NCBI GenBank assembly: GCA_028274465.1 | Contig: CM051455.1 | Coordinates: forward strand, 42,177,129-42,241,128 | DNA length: 64,000 bases | DNA from: Plantago ovata | Taxonomy: Eukaryota > Streptophyta > Magnoliopsida > Lamiales > Plantaginaceae | Reading direction: 5' to 3' | Shown here: positions 22,746 to 34,953 of the stretch, in pieces | How positions within the stretch are numbered: the stretch's first letter is position 1 | How the letters are laid out: the number at the start of each line of letters is the position of its first letter | Notes under the pieces: model-generated | Told to the model about the DNA's origin: nothing | The model's input: only the letters and a program-made list of their open reading frames with translations | The model's database searches: none | Made by a program: the position numbers and the translations under genes

Positions 22746-23296
22746 TCATAATTTATTTGATTTGAGATTTTAATTTTTAAAACAAAATTTAAGTGTAATA
22801 CATTAACTTAACTGTCATAGAGTACACTCGATGAATTCCAAACACAAATATCGACTCTTGAGACACTGCATGGACACGATGAACTTGAACATTAGGAAAC
22901 AAGATAAAATGGCAAGACGTGCAAGAAGGTTTTGAAAGTGAAATAAAGCAATTTAGAATCAAAGCAAAAGGATTTAAAACACTTTGCTTTAGAATTAGCT
23001 TTACTTCATTAACTGGCACAAACCATTAAAAGTCAAGAACGACGACATAATTAAGATTGAGGATTATATTCGATCGATTGCATTCCTTTCTCCACTTTAA
23101 TTTCTCCATTCTTAAAGTGACACCAATTAGTATTTAATTTTGAACCATACGGACTGATTAGGGCTGCAATCTCATAATCTCACCCATAATGAAATATGAA
23201 AAGTGGACTGTTTTTCTAGAAATTTAATTTTATGATGTTTACATGTCATTTGAGACAGAGTCATGCGGATATGTATGTATTATAGCACTCCTCATA
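22746..23296. other. Intergenic DNA, no gene seen
   Basis: AT-rich; no recognised repeat ends, RNA gene or coding region. Confidence 0.45.
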
Positions 23297-23304
23297 TATG
23301 GAGG

Positions 23305-24219
23305 TAGGGCTGAGCAGAAAATGGACCGAACCGACTATTCGGGTTTGGTCCAGCCCGGACCGCATATGGTCCGGTCTTCGGTCCTAGAAATTTCAGCAAT
23401 TCGGGTTTGGTCCGGTTTCGGTTCAAACCCGAAAATTTTCGGGTTGGACCGAACAGACCGAATTTTTTTTTTCTTTCTAATTTTCCTTTATCATATATAT
23501 ATATTCTCATATAAATTACTTCAATCTCCCCTCTGTCCCATTATTCCGTAAAACCTAAACTGATCATCTTCTTCATCTTTCATCTGCGCCTCCCCATCAT
23601 CTTCTTCATCTTTCATCTGCAACAATAAACCATCAAACTTCAAACCCATTCCAACCCACCTCAAATCCACCAATCTCTCTGGGTCAAATCTCAGCAACAA
23701 GACCGAGAAAACCCCATCTTCGAACAAGTAGTAGATGAGGAGTAAAGGAAGAGAAGGAGGAAAGTGATGAATGATGACATGGGTTTCTCACTTTTAGATT
23801 AGATCAAGTAGCAGATCCTTCTGTAACATGGGTCAATTCATTCTTCATATGTTTTCTATGTTGTTTTGTCTTCTTTTGTGGTCAAACCCAGGAGGATCCA
23901 TTGTATTGTTGTGTGATGATGGATGAGATTAATTTAAAGTGAAGTGATGATGGATGGGATTAATTTAAAGTGAAGTGATGATGGATGAAATCTCACCGAG
24001 GGGATCCATTTCTGTGTTCGGATTCCAATTTTCTTTTCTTTTTTTTAAACAAAATTCGGTCTTAACCGGGTTTGGCCCGGACCGGACCGTAATATTTGGT
24101 TCGGTCCGGGCCAAGCCCGGTTATTATTCGGTCCGGTCTTCGGGTTCATTAAAGGAGGACACCCATTATAATTCGGTCCATTTTGGTCCGGTCCGGGTCT
24201 GGACCGATGCTCAGCCCTA
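23305..24219. mobile_element. hAT non-autonomous element with 8-bp target duplication
   Basis: A 915-bp element beginning TAGGGCTGAGCA and ending TGCTCAGCCCTA, flanked by TATGGAGG on both sides (23297-23304, 24220-24227). Both subterminal regions are packed with short GGTCCGG / CCGGACC / TTCGGGT motifs in both orientations, as expected of transposase-binding arrays. The middle has a CATCTTCTTCATCTTTCATC direct repeat (about 23563-23620) and about three units of GTGATGATGGATG plus spacer (23900-23990). No transposase frame remains. Confidence 0.9.
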
Positions 24220-24227
24220 TATGGAGG

Positions 24228-25019
24228 CTTCTTTGGACTTATTTGAAGCTTTAATTCCAAAAAAACTCAAAAAATCTCTAATTGAGTTAGTAGCCTATGG
24301 CAAAAGGGATAATAAGTAGTAGCCTAAGTTTAAGCTCCCAAATACGGGACCCAAAAGGAAAATTTTAAATAATATGTACTACTCTCTTTCATTTTTACTC
24401 TACATGTCGCATATAGGATCCACAATAAATTCTCATCCAATTGAAAACTTCATTTGGGATATACTTTTTTTAGGCTTTTAATATATAGAAACCTCTATTT
24501 AAATCACATCCATTAGGAATGATCTTACTAGTAGTGTCTATTACGACCCCACCTTAAAGATCAAACAAAAAAAGTGTGTGGTTACTCTTTTTTTTTTAAA
24601 AGCAAAATAGATACTATATTACATCATAGCAAAGCAGTTAAGTACAAACCGGCCTCAAACAGGCTTTTCTACGCAAGGTAACTACACCAATTTCTTCCTG
24701 ATTAACTACACACTGCAACCATTCCGGACAGAAGTCCCAAGATTCGAGGTCTAAATTGGAGTGCTCGCAATATGCCCTAAAATTGCTAAGAAAAAAAAAG
24801 TCCCAAGAGATTCATTTGCAATATTTGAGTCCAAAATCCATATAATATAATACTCTAACATTGTCTCAAATAACTAATAAGATCACTATTTATAACTACT
24901 TATAGAGTCTTTTTTGGGCTCAACTGAGGTTTAAAGTCTCAATTGAGCCTAAAAACTACTTCAATTGAGGCTTTTATTAGACTACTATTTAGTAGCTCAT
25001 GGCAATGAGCTACTAAGAA
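24228..25019. other. Intergenic DNA, no gene seen
   Basis: AT-rich. The segment 24590-24800 (ACATCATAGCAAAGCAGTTA, ATTCCGGACAGAAGTCCC) has the more balanced composition of a retrotransposon fragment, but I cannot assign it. Confidence 0.4.
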
Positions 25020-25735
25020 CACTCTTTACATGATATATATAATATTTCCTCAAATATTGCTCCTAAGTAGTTCCTTATAATTATATTGGATATCAACTCC
25101 ATAGCTGATAATTAGAGGTCTCCTATTATTTACTATGTTTTAGTGATGAAAAATGACACATGGGAGATTTTAGTGATGAAAAATGACACATGGAGGATAT
25201 ATATGGTGCCAAGATAGGGAAAAAATAGGGAGGGTAAAATGAGTACTCAAATGTAGGAAGTCTTTTATGGAGTTCCGAATTTAGGATTACATTTTTGTGG
25301 GCCGCAGTAAATTTAAGAGTCCTGAGATTGTTGGTTTTTAACACAATTCTTTCAATTTCATCATAAATATAGGATTGAGGGAGGTTTTAGGACTTTTGTA
25401 GCACTCTTTACAGGATACCTATAATATTTCTCTAAATATTGCTCCTAGGTAGTCCCTTATAATGATTTACGATATCAAGTCCATAAATAATAATTAGATG
25501 TCTCCAATTATTTATGTTTTAGTGATGAAAAATGACACATGGAGAATATATGTGTTACCACATAGATAGACAAGAAGGGCCAAATGAGTACCCATTTGTA
25601 ATAAGTTTTTAGGATTACATTTTTGTGGCCCCAATGAATTTAGGATTCCTGAGATTGTTTTTTTTTAGCACAATTTTCTCAATTTCATCCTAAATATTGG
25701 ATCGGGGGAGGTTTTAGGACTCCTGTAACTAGTGC
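25020..25735. repeat. 382-bp direct tandem duplication
   Basis: CACTCTTTACA...ATATTGCTCCTA, TTAGTGATGAAAAATGACAC and GGGGGAGGTTTTAGGAC phrases appear in the same order at 25020 and 25402. The second unit is shorter by internal deletions, and divergence is moderate. No coding content. Confidence 0.8.
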
Positions 25736-25849
25736 TCTAATTAATAGCACCTATTTATTTAAGTCCAACTATGGGATCCACATTATAATCTTCAATAATA
25801 TGAAGTAATATAGTTATAGGGATCCACTTAAAAACCTCAAATAAATTTC

Positions 25850-26015
25850 AAACCATTTTAACGTAATTATATTATGAAAATATAAACTTTAAATTTTTAT
25901 AATACAATTTTATTATATATTTTATCATTATAGTTTAAGATTAATTTGTAGTCAAAATTGCATACGGTTGACCGGTCAAAGATAAAATGAGACAATTAAA
26001 TAGATGGAGTGAGTA
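25850..26015. mobile_element. Right half of a decayed Stowaway-like MITE
   Basis: ATTATATTATGAAAATATAA, then TTTATCATTATAGTTTAAGA and TGGTTGACCGG lead to AGATGGAGTGAGTA, matching the inner order and right terminus of the Stowaway-like elements in this window. No good left end was found. Confidence 0.5.
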
Positions 26016-27246
26016 TTTGAGAGACAGAGACTTTTTTGGAACTTTTTTGAATTGCTTCATTGTGTTTGTACAAAGAGATATATTCTTGAGTTCCTAACAC
26101 GATCTTGCGGAGGTTGGGGTGAAATTATGGTCCAGCCGCCCAGGGTTCACACTTCACACATGAGATCGATGTGATTCGATTGAAAGATTGGGCAGGGTAA
26201 ATGGCCCACTTGACGCGTTGCTAATAGCCAATACTAATACCAGGTTGGTTACGGTTTATGGATAGTAGGTGGCCTTGTTACACAGTCATTAACTCTCTCT
26301 CCTCATTACTTGAGCCGTATTTATTTATTATACTCGGTGCATTTTATGCATTGATTAGCAATTTTAGCTTTGAATGAAAACTACATGTATCTGCCTGACT
26401 TTTAAGTTTGTTCAACAAGTCCCAATCTTCCGTTCAAACTTCCAATTTTATGAAGAAACCAACGCCTGACGTGACTTTTTGTTCATTAGCTTCATTAACT
26501 TTCTAGGAACAACCATGACTTGCTTCTTTCCCGTCTTCATTCAATTTGTTTCAATTCCTGCCCCACATTTAAAGAATGCGAACCTAGGCTATCTTATCTT
26601 CGTCTAAAAATTAATGATTTTAAATTCAGTTTAGTTCAGATGCATTAAGTCTAGTTCAGTTCAAATTTGCATCTGAACTTATTTCAGTTCAGTTCAGACG
26701 AAGAGAATAGAACAATTAAATATATATATCTAAACCTGATTTATACCGATATGAATTGAATTGAAATTGAACATGAGCAAAACTATTATCATATGAAAAT
26801 AACATAACCTAAAGTTCACTATGCAGTTAGAACTCCGCAAATCATTGCCATTTTCAAAGACAGTATGTTGTTCTCTGATCCACAAACATAGTCGTCATGA
26901 TTATACCATTCGTACCGTAAGACAATTGTAACAATTATACACAATTTATTCATCATAGTGAACAAGATTCTTTACGAATCTCAACTAAAATACCAAACAC
27001 TAATAATTTTTGTTTAAAATTAATTTCTTTTCTTCAAATTGTAGTATCCTTTATTTTATGAATTTTTTTCTTGTTTCTTTCTAATTCAACTAAATCTATG
27101 TAGGGTCGGGACCAATTAAATGGTAATAAAGTGGTGAAAAATCAAAATCTTTGTCCAATAGATAAAAAATCAAAGTTAAGGTAATTCACATGGATCCACC
27201 ATCTCTATCTATTTCGGTCTATCTTAATTAGTACTTCATCTCTTAA
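26016..27246. other. Intergenic DNA with one TCTGAACTGA repeat copy
   Basis: Copy 4 of the dispersed family lies at about 26587-26713 (GGCTATCTTATCTTCGTCT to CAGACGAAGAGAATAGAAC). Otherwise no gene or RNA is seen. Confidence 0.5.
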
Positions 27247-27593
27247 GACCATCTCCAACCATGAGATGATAAGACTCATAATGTCATTATTTTATTATAA
27301 GACTATAAGACTCAAGTCTATCTTCAACTCCAACCATAAGACTCCACAACACATTTTTTTATTGTTTCTTTTTTCATTTAACAAACAAGTAACAAACAAA
27401 CAAAGTGGGAAGAAAGAGAAAATAAAATTAAATAATAATAAAAAATTACATAAGACCTCATTAGATGGGTCTTATGTGGGAAGACTCATCTTATGTATAA
27501 GATGATAAGACTCAAATTTTTACTTCTCCAACCTTGAGTTTTGTGAGAGTCTTATACATAAGACTCTCATAAGACTCATGGTTAGAGATGGTC
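27247..27593. mobile_element. PIF/Harbinger (Tourist-type) MITE with TAA duplication
   Basis: A 347-bp element from GACCATCTCCAACCATGAG to CTCATGGTTAGAGATGGTC, flanked by TAA on both sides (27244-27246, 27594-27596). A three-base TAA/TTA duplication is diagnostic of PIF/Harbinger. Inner inverted repeats use AAGACTCATA / TATAAGACTC phrases. Confidence 0.88.
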
Positions 27594-27827
27594 TAAGAAG
27601 AACTAATATTAAATATATTAAAAAAAAATATGTTAAAAAAGCATACCGAACACGTAGGCCTATTTAACCATTTTAGATTTTGGTGTATATCGATGTATCC
27701 ATATCCTATTTGTACCCATATGTCCGTATTTATGTCGTGCTTCCTAAAAGTTATAGTAAAAATGATCTTTTAATCACTTAAGTATTAACACAAATAAATA
27801 ACATTTCAATAGAGCTAGGGTGCCATG

Positions 27828-28035
27828 TATTTCGGTTGCTTCTTCGAAACCTCGTTTGCTCGTTGCTCATGAATTTTAGCCCAATAGCCAATAGGTCACA
27901 GATACATGGTAAAGTAGTTGCTATTATATAGTCTTGTTGTATGTATTTCAGTTGCTTCTTGGAAACCTTGTTTGCTCGTTGCTCATGAATTTTAGCTCAA
28001 TAGGGCACACATACGTGGTAAAGTCGTTCCTTCCA
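27828..28035. repeat. About 113-bp direct tandem duplication
   Basis: GTATTTCGGTTGCTTCTTCG with GTTTGCTCGTTGCTCATGAA recurs as GTATTTCAGTTGCTTCTTGG with GTTTGCTCGTTGCTCATGAA, each followed by an ACATGGTAAAGT / ACGTGGTAAAGT phrase. Confidence 0.75.
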
Positions 28036-28415
28036 TTTATACCTCAATCAACACCATTAATTATCATTCACCTTCTTGTGAATTTTAGTATATTACATGT
28101 TAGTGATATTTATTCAACGAACAGAGATACACGTTCATAAAAATGAATTTCCAACATGTGAAGCTCGGGGGAGTCATCAAATAGCTTGCAAGTTCACTTA
28201 ATTGGTAAACTGAAATTCCCACAATATTATTGCGGCCTCCTTGGACTCGCAAGGGAAGAATCTGGGACGGAACCAGAAGGAGACAATATGGGGGGCATCC
28301 ACCCGTCCCTGTAAGAGTTCAAAAAGAAAATTTTGTAAGTAATATTTTAGATTTTTTTAAGGTTAACCCTTTCTTTCCACCCAAATTTCCAAAATAATCC
28401 TATTATTTACTATGT

Positions 28416-28571
28416 AATTTTGACTCCAAACTTAATTTCTGGAGCTCTCCCGGATATAATGATTTTTGAATTTGACATGTGTGTATTCTATATAATTTTG
28501 ACTCCAAACTTAATTTCTGGAGCTCTCCCGGATATAATGATTTTTGAATTTGACATGTGTGTATTCTATAT
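28416..28571. repeat. 78-bp exact tandem duplication
   Basis: AATTTTGACTCCAAACTTAA through GACATGTGTGTATTCTATAT occurs twice with period 78 and essentially no differences, so the duplication is recent. It abuts the BMT5-like relic. Confidence 0.9.
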
Positions 28572-28579
28572 CCGGGACT

Positions 28580-28895
28580 ATAAGAGCTACGTGCCCTGGA
28601 TCCGATGTGAACCTCAAGTGCCTGAAAGCAGAGGAAGTACAACTGTCCATGAATTAAGTTGATGCATAAAACATGTCAGAACATCCAAGTCTCAAGCTAT
28701 TGTATGTGTTTAATTTACCTCATGCTAGCTTTGCTTTTCAGGAGAATGAGGAATCTCAAATTCGGTATGGTGATATTGTCAATGTCTAAGGCACTTCCAA
28801 ACTATTATGTTCAATTTTCAGGCTTCACCAGAACGCTGTTCGTAGTTGTTTAAAGAGTGCACAGAACATGCTGAAAGTCGATGGGGGATGCTGAT
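28580..28895 (+). pseudogene. Relic of a BMT5-like (DUF2431) gene, exons 2 and 3
   Basis: Sequence parallels exon 2 of the intact gene 1.4 kb downstream (AACCTCAAGTGCCTGAAAGC, GAGGAAGTACAACTGTCCAT, TTTAATTTACCTCATGCTAG). The exon 3 start follows (TTTTCAGGCTTCACCAGAAC, GTTCGTAGTTGTTTAAAGAG, AACATGCTGAAAGTCGATGG). Frameshifts and stops interrupt it (CATGAATTAAG; GTTTAAAG). The rest of exon 3 and exon 1 are missing. Confidence 0.85.
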
Positions 28896-29762
28896 CGCAT
28901 TACTCACTAAACTATATACTCATGTTCAGTTTTCAGGCTTCATCAGATTGTTTGTTCAATTTTAGCATGTAAAGGCAGCTTTTACACTTGTTTAAATAGA
29001 CTTGTTCACCAAATTTTCACATGTTTCTCTCAGCAGCAATTAGTGAGACTTCCCCAGTAGGAAGAATGCAGCACATGCAAAATTTTCCATTATTAGTTGT
29101 AAATGTACTTGAGAAGAAAAGGTTATATGACATGAAAGTATCATGATTCACGGCCTAGTGTGCTGTTGTTATTACCGTTCTTAAGTACTCTTAATGTAAA
29201 TAAATGTACTCTCCAGACCTTCCTAGATAATCAAATACTATATTCTTGATACAAATTAAATTGGAACATATAAATCTGATGATGTGTAAATGTGGCTCTA
29301 AGTAAGACTGGCTCTTAAACATCACTTCGTATAACAAAAAGAGGGTGTTCCTTGATCAGATTAATCTGCAAGGCTCCGATTGGGTTGCTTGTCCGAGTAA
29401 ACCTGCTAAATTGTATTACTACTTCACCAGGTGGAAGTTTATTTGTCAGGTAGATGACGAATGGTAAGCATAATTTTTTAGTTGGAGGAAATCAAGTGGA
29501 TTGGAATTCGAAAAGTGCACATGAGAGGCCTTTTAAATCATCTCACTGAATGTACATATATACATATTATGTATCTGTACCATCAATGAATATATACTAG
29601 GATGTGTTATACGAAGAGACTCTTCTGACCTTAATGTTCAATGCTTCGTACTACTATTATATAACACAGAGTGGCCATTTGAAGTCCTTAATCACTTGCT
29701 CCGATGGAGTTTCAATAAGTTTTAGGCTGACTTGTAGGTTAAGTTCTATATTGTATTTTACA
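28896..29762. other. Region between relic and intact BMT5-like gene
   Basis: Contains the promoter and leader of the downstream gene, but I could not pick a convincing TATA box. No other gene. Confidence 0.4.
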
Positions 29763-30612
29763 ATGGAAGCTGGACATGGAGAGAAAATTATCAAGCATTA
29801 TAGCAGCAAGCACAAGATTCTGCTTGTAGGCGAGGGGGATTTCTCCTTCTCCGCTAGCCTAGCTAAGGCTTTCGTTCATGCTCCTAATATAATCGCTACC
29901 TCCCTAGACTCCGCAGGTATAATGAACCATAAGTGTAAAATGCTGATTTCTTGATTTCACAACAGAGTATAAATTCTTCACTATATCAGTATATCTTATA
30001 TATTTTGATCATCTACCATTCTTAATTAATTATAGTGACTCTGCGAAATAAGTATCCTGATTCGGAGGCTAACCTCAAGTCCCTCAAAGATAGAGGAAGT
30101 ACAATTGTACATGAAGTTGATGTTCGCGAAATGTGTAATCATCCTAGTCTCAAGTATATGACATTCCATAGGATCGTGTTTAATTTTCCTCATGCTGGCT
30201 TTTATACTAAAGAGCATCACACTGATCAAATTCAGTAAGTTTCCCGCATACCAGGATTTTGGAAGTTTGAACTCATATCCTATTCTATTTGTTTTTATAA
30301 CTCGAACTATGTGAATGAATTTCCAGGCTTCACCAGGATGTTGTTCGTAGTTTTCTAAAGAGTGCGCGGAACATGCTGAAAGTGGACGGACAAGTGCATG
30401 TTACACACAAAACAGCACATCCCTTCAACCTTTGGGAGATTGAGCAACTTGGAATGGATGCTGGTTTGCGACTAATTGAACAGGCTCCTTTTTACGAATT
30501 TGAGTACCCTGGTTACACCAACAGAAAAGGCTCTGATAACAGCAGTAAAGGTATCCGCAGCAATGACAGTTTTCCAGTTGGAGTATGTAGAACCTTCAAG
30601 TTTGTTAAGTAA
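29763..30612 (+). CDS. BMT5-like / DUF2431 Rossmann-fold protein (At4g26485-like)
   Basis: Three exons, 29763-29916, 30036-30234 and 30327-30612, GT-AG and in phase, give 212 residues. The N-terminus holds HKILLVGEGDFSFSASLAKA (GEGDFSFS at residues 23-30), the signature of the BMT5-like family, whose yeast member methylates U2634 of 25S rRNA using S-adenosylmethionine. FNFPHAGF follows at 100-107, the other family hallmark, then HKTAHPFNLWEIEQL and a C-terminal PVGVCRTFKF. Plant paralogues of this short type are numerous and mostly uncharacterised, so rRNA methylation is inferred from the family. A broken copy lies directly upstream, pointing to a local duplication. Confidence 0.92.
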
Positions 30613-31190
30613 TGAACATTATTTGCAGTTGCATAATACAAGGCCATGCTAGAATTCCAGGATGATCACAATTGGCTTAGAAATTATTATTACTGGATCC
30701 TCTCAATAAAGGGGTACAATTGCTGTTGTTAATATAAAATTTTAGGACCTCATCAGATATACGGTCTTATTATGCCTCGAAAGAAAAATAAAACACTGCA
30801 AAAGAGAAATAGCCTAAACAATCAATAAGGGCTAATTCGCCTTGCAGGCCCCTTTTTAAATGTTAACGGATTGATTTTGGATAAATTAGAATAAGCCCAA
30901 ACGTCAAATGGATTCAAAATTGAAAACTAGGAGGGAAACACGTGTTGAACGTCAATCTCAATGGAGCCGTTGTGAAGTGTGAACCAAACCAAAACCATTT
31001 CATTACCTTTTTCTTCCTTCTTTTCCCACTCACTCAGAAACAAAACCTTTCTCAATTCCTTTCTCTTCTCTCAATCAATCCCCATTTCAAATTCCATTCC
31101 CCCCCCCCCCCACCTCTATTCCTTCTTCACCAGACACAATTCCAGTAAACCCCAATCGTCCTAGGGTTTCCCATCCTCCAATTCTCAGAA
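30613..31190 (+). promoter_or_regulatory. CDKB1 upstream region
   Basis: Holds two AACGG cores (TTAACGGATT near 30859; complement of AGCCGTTGTG near 30966), the core of mitosis-specific MSA elements, although neither has the full consensus. The leader is CT-rich with a C-run at about 31099-31111. No clear E2F site was seen. The regulatory reading is inference. Confidence 0.35.
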
Positions 31191-32281
31191 ATGGAAAAGT
31201 ACGAGAAGATCGAGAAAGTCGGCGAAGGTACTTACGGCAAGGTCTACAAAGCCAAGGAGAAATCCACCGGCCAAGTCGTCGCTCTGAAGAAGACTCGTCT
31301 CGAGATGGACGAGGAAGGTGTACCTCCGACTGCTCTCCGTGAGGTCTCGCTGCTGCAGATGCTCTCTCAGTCACTCTACGTCGTGCGCCTTCTCTGCGTG
31401 GAGCACGTTGACAGTGCGAAGAATGGTAAGCCCTTGTTGTACCTTGTGTTTGAGTATTTGGACACCGATTTGAAGAAATTCATCGATTCGCACCGGAAGG
31501 GGCCAAACCCTAGGCAGCTTCCGCCGCAGCTGGTGCAGAGCTTCCTTTACCAGCTGCTCAAGGGGGTGGCGCATTGTCATGCTCATGGAGTGATTCATCG
31601 CGATCTGAAGCCGCAGAATCTGTTGCTGGATAAGGAGAAGGGGATTTTGAAAATTGCCGATCTAGGACTTGCGAGGGCGTTTACTGTTCCGATGAAGAGC
31701 TACACGCATGAGATTGTGACTCTGTGGTATAGAGCTCCTGAGGTTTTGTTGGGGACTACTCATTATTCGACTGCGGTTGATATGTGGTCGGTTGGGTGTA
31801 TTTTCGCTGAAATGGGGAGGAGGCAAGCTTTGTTTCCTGGTGATTCTGAGTTTCAGCAGCTGCTCCATATCTTCAGGTAGACTCAGCTTCTTTTGATTAT
31901 TTGTATCTGTGGGTTGAGTGAGACTAATTGCGGTGATTATAGGATGCTTGGGACGCCAACGGAGAAGAACTGGCCAGGCGTAAGTTCGTTGAGAGATTGG
32001 CATGTGTATCCACAGTGGGAGTCGCAGGACATGGCTCGTATTGTGCCGGCTTTGGGACCTGAAGGCCTTGACCTTTTATTGGTGATTTTACGCCTTATGC
32101 TTATGCTTTCGTAGATTTGATTGTCACTTGATCACTCTTAGTCTTAGATTTGATTGCTAAAGTCTGCACTGTCTTTTGGTTTATGCAGAACATGCTCAAG
32201 TATGATCCGGTTGACAGAATTTCAGCTAAAGCTGCATTAGACCATCCTTACTTTGACAGCTTGGATAAATCTCAGTTCTGA
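31191..32281 (+). CDS. CDKB1: B1-type cyclin-dependent kinase
   Basis: Three exons, 31191-31876, 31943-32081 and 32189-32281, in phase, give 305 residues, near the usual length of about 309. CDKB kinases are plant-specific and drive the G2/M transition with A/B/D cyclins. Visible parts: P-loop [11 protein letters not shown] with inhibitory sites T14 and Y15, catalytic Lys33, the cyclin-binding helix PPTALRE (45-51; B1 type, whereas B2 has PPTTLRE), HRDLKPQN (136-143), the metal-binding DLG at 157-159, the T-loop YTHE with activating T172, and WYRAPE. The second exon holds [12 protein letters not shown] and the third ends DKSQF. All catalytic residues are present. The start ATG follows CTCAGAA and is the first Met of the frame. 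Confidence 0.97.
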
Positions 32282-34416
32282 AGCTGAAAAATGCAGTGTC
32301 ATCATCTTGGTGATTTCAATTTCTTTCGCTTCGCTTAAGATCACTTTTACGTTTTCATTTCTGTTCTCTTAAATGTTTGTGTTAGGAGCACATATAGTTG
32401 TGCTCCATATTATATATGAAGTTTTCATAATTCACCTGGATATTGTTGCTCAACACATGCTTGTACTGACTAAAATGTTGATTAGCTTGGTTATCGGGCT
32501 TTTGATTTCGTTGTGATAAGTTTTTTCGTCCACATGGAGATTCGTTGAACTACATTGAATCTCCACTCAGATAACATATTCTTGTCAATGTACATTGTAT
32601 TAGTTTTGTGGTTTTTGGCAAAAAATAAAGAATTTAGTAGTAGGTTTTATTGTAATGATTTAGTAAGTTGGGGAAGTGCGCTGCAACTAAGGCCAAACTG
32701 TACCTAAACAAGGATTTATTAACTAAGGTATGGTTTTATGGAATGTTAAGAGATTGCTGGCTGAAGTTAACATGACATAGTAATTTTTAAACAGGTCTAA
32801 GCTCAGCTATTGTCTTCTTAAGAGTATCAACTACTCGAGGCTAGTACACAATTGGCTCATGCGATTTGCTCCACAAGTACATTCGTATTGCAATCTCAAT
32901 TTCATGTTCAAGTGTTGCCTTAATTAAATTAGTATAATTGAATGTGTGATCATCTTAATTTCGAAACTAAGTTGTGGACTTATGGTACAGTAAGCAATAT
33001 CCTATGACGGAACTCAACCTGCTCCAATAAGATACATTTAGTATTTGTTATGCGTAGTTGAGCAAGAAGTTGCGTCTTGAAAACACATATGGAACTTCCT
33101 ACAGTATATGGGGGAATGGGAATATCTTTCTTCTATACAGATCCAACTTCATGCTTTATATATTCTATTCAATTTAGTGTTATAGTTGCAGTATTCTTTC
33201 TTAAGTTCCGTTTTTTGGATGATATGGATTGCTGTTGCTTAAACATAGTTTAGAGATCTGAGATGCTAAAATCCGTTAATAGAACACAGCAACAAACCTA
33301 GGCTGCATTTGATTTATTGGGAACTTAATTTGGGATGAAGAAGTTTCTGTAGAATAGAAAACATTTCTAGGCTGGCCCTGTTGATAGAACAGAAACTTCT
33401 GGTTGGGATATCAATGTGTTCATTTTTATGACCAGTTAAAGTGTACAACTGTATATAGCCAAAATGTTGCTGATAAACGGTAGTAATCATTTTAAGAGAC
33501 ATGCTCTACTTACCGACGGGGATTGTGGGAGCTAGTGGGTGGGCATGCATGCACCATAGTAGCAGTATTAGTTCTCATTAAGCTTTGTACTTCAACAGAA
33601 AATGGTGACTCTAGTGAATTCAGTCCAAGTGCACGAAATCAATTCAAACACAAGTACGGTCCATGAAGTCCATCACCTTACTACGTTATTCAGTTACATT
33701 GTGAATAGTTAGCTAGCAGTGGAAAAAAACAAGTTGCGAGTAATATATCCTTGTTCAAGTTGAATACATATCAAGGATATAATTTTGAAACTAGTCAATG
33801 AGGTTGATCCTAACATTAATTTCACAATATAATACTTTGTACATGATATATATGCATGTTATATTCATTTCATTAAATGAAAACCAAATCTTATGAAACC
33901 CCAGGATATATAGGCTGCATGTTATATTTTCATTTCACAAAACAATGATGGATTCACCTGTAATTCTAAACACAAAATATACTTGTTGTGCTGCTGAGTC
34001 TTTTCGTTTCCTCTTCTTTTGCGGCTCAAATAGAAATGCATGTCGAAACTCCAAACCTGATAAAAACACAACCGAGGAAAAAATATAATGATAATGAAGA
34101 AAAAAATCACCAGTGAAATAAGAACATTACACACATATCCTTTAAGCTTAAACTTAAACTTAAAAAGAAGAATATGAATGAATTAGAAGATCAGAAGCCA
34201 TGGTTACATGGTTCATTTACCTTCTCTTCGTGAATTGCCCCTCCTATATATATAGCCCATAAAAAAAGCTCGTCCCGAAGGCCACTCACCAGGCTTTTAC
34301 TCATCATCCAACAGATTTTTTGATGGATATTTTAAAATATAAGTATGGATTTTCCTTTATCCAAGCAAAAGCTAACCTACCCGACCCATCCATCCATCAT
34401 CTATTGGTTGATTTAA
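32282..34416. other. Intergenic DNA, no gene seen
   Basis: The first few hundred bases are the CDKB1 3' UTR. The rest is AT-rich with no repeat ends or coding blocks that I recognise. Confidence 0.5.
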
Positions 34417-34953
34417 TCTACCTCAAAATATATCCATCCCGCACACACTTCTGTTTATCGTAGTAGTGGCATTACTTCTTTGGATAATAATATCATTACT
34501 TTTGATTTAGAGAGCGAGTCTGGTGGATCAATCTTGCCAAGTTCTGTAGTTGGCCGTTACTATGATCTATGTCCACAATTGAGTGCGTTCAAAGGGTGTC
34601 TTTGTCTGCTCTCTCCTGATGAAGAAGACAAAGAGAAGCATGTTTGGATTATGAAAACGTATGGCATGACACAATCATGGTGTAAGCTTGTCACTGTTCC
34701 TGATACATATCAGACGTGCAAACCATTTCAGAGTTATGCTTCAATTCCGCACAGAATGTTTATGCCGGTGTGCATATCACCAGAGGGTGAGGTTCTGCTA
34801 CTGCATGATTGGACGCTATTTATTTACAATCCTAAGACAAACACTTTTAGGCGTTCTCAAATCAACAACTTCAACAAGCTCAATCTCACTGGTTTCCACC
34901 ACGAAAGTTTAGTCTCCCCTTTTCCTGATGGTTCAGCAAATGGTGTTTTGTAG
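34417..34953 (+). pseudogene. F-box-associated-domain gene fragment, F-box lost
   Basis: A frame open from 34417 to the TAG at 34953, without an early ATG. It reads like the second half of FBA-type F-box proteins: IITFDLESESGG, FKGCLCLLSPDEEDKEKHVW, IMKTYGMTQSWCKL, then PVCISPEGEVLLLHDWTLFI and YNPKTNTFRRSQI, and a C-terminal ESLVSP. In intact genes an F-box of about 45 residues and about 150 further residues precede this; they are absent here, and the first in-frame Met lies far inside the domain. Family role: substrate recognition in SCF ubiquitin ligases. Most likely a truncated relic; an exon of an unusual gene cannot be excluded. Confidence 0.75.

Noticed and set aside
23975-24319. 114-codon frame reading GFGPDRTVIFGSVRAKPG-type sequence
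   Set aside because: It is the subterminal motif array of the hAT element in translation.
28420-28662. 80-codon frame with an internal 26-residue repeat
   Set aside because: Created by the 78-bp tandem duplication (a multiple of three); no gene context.
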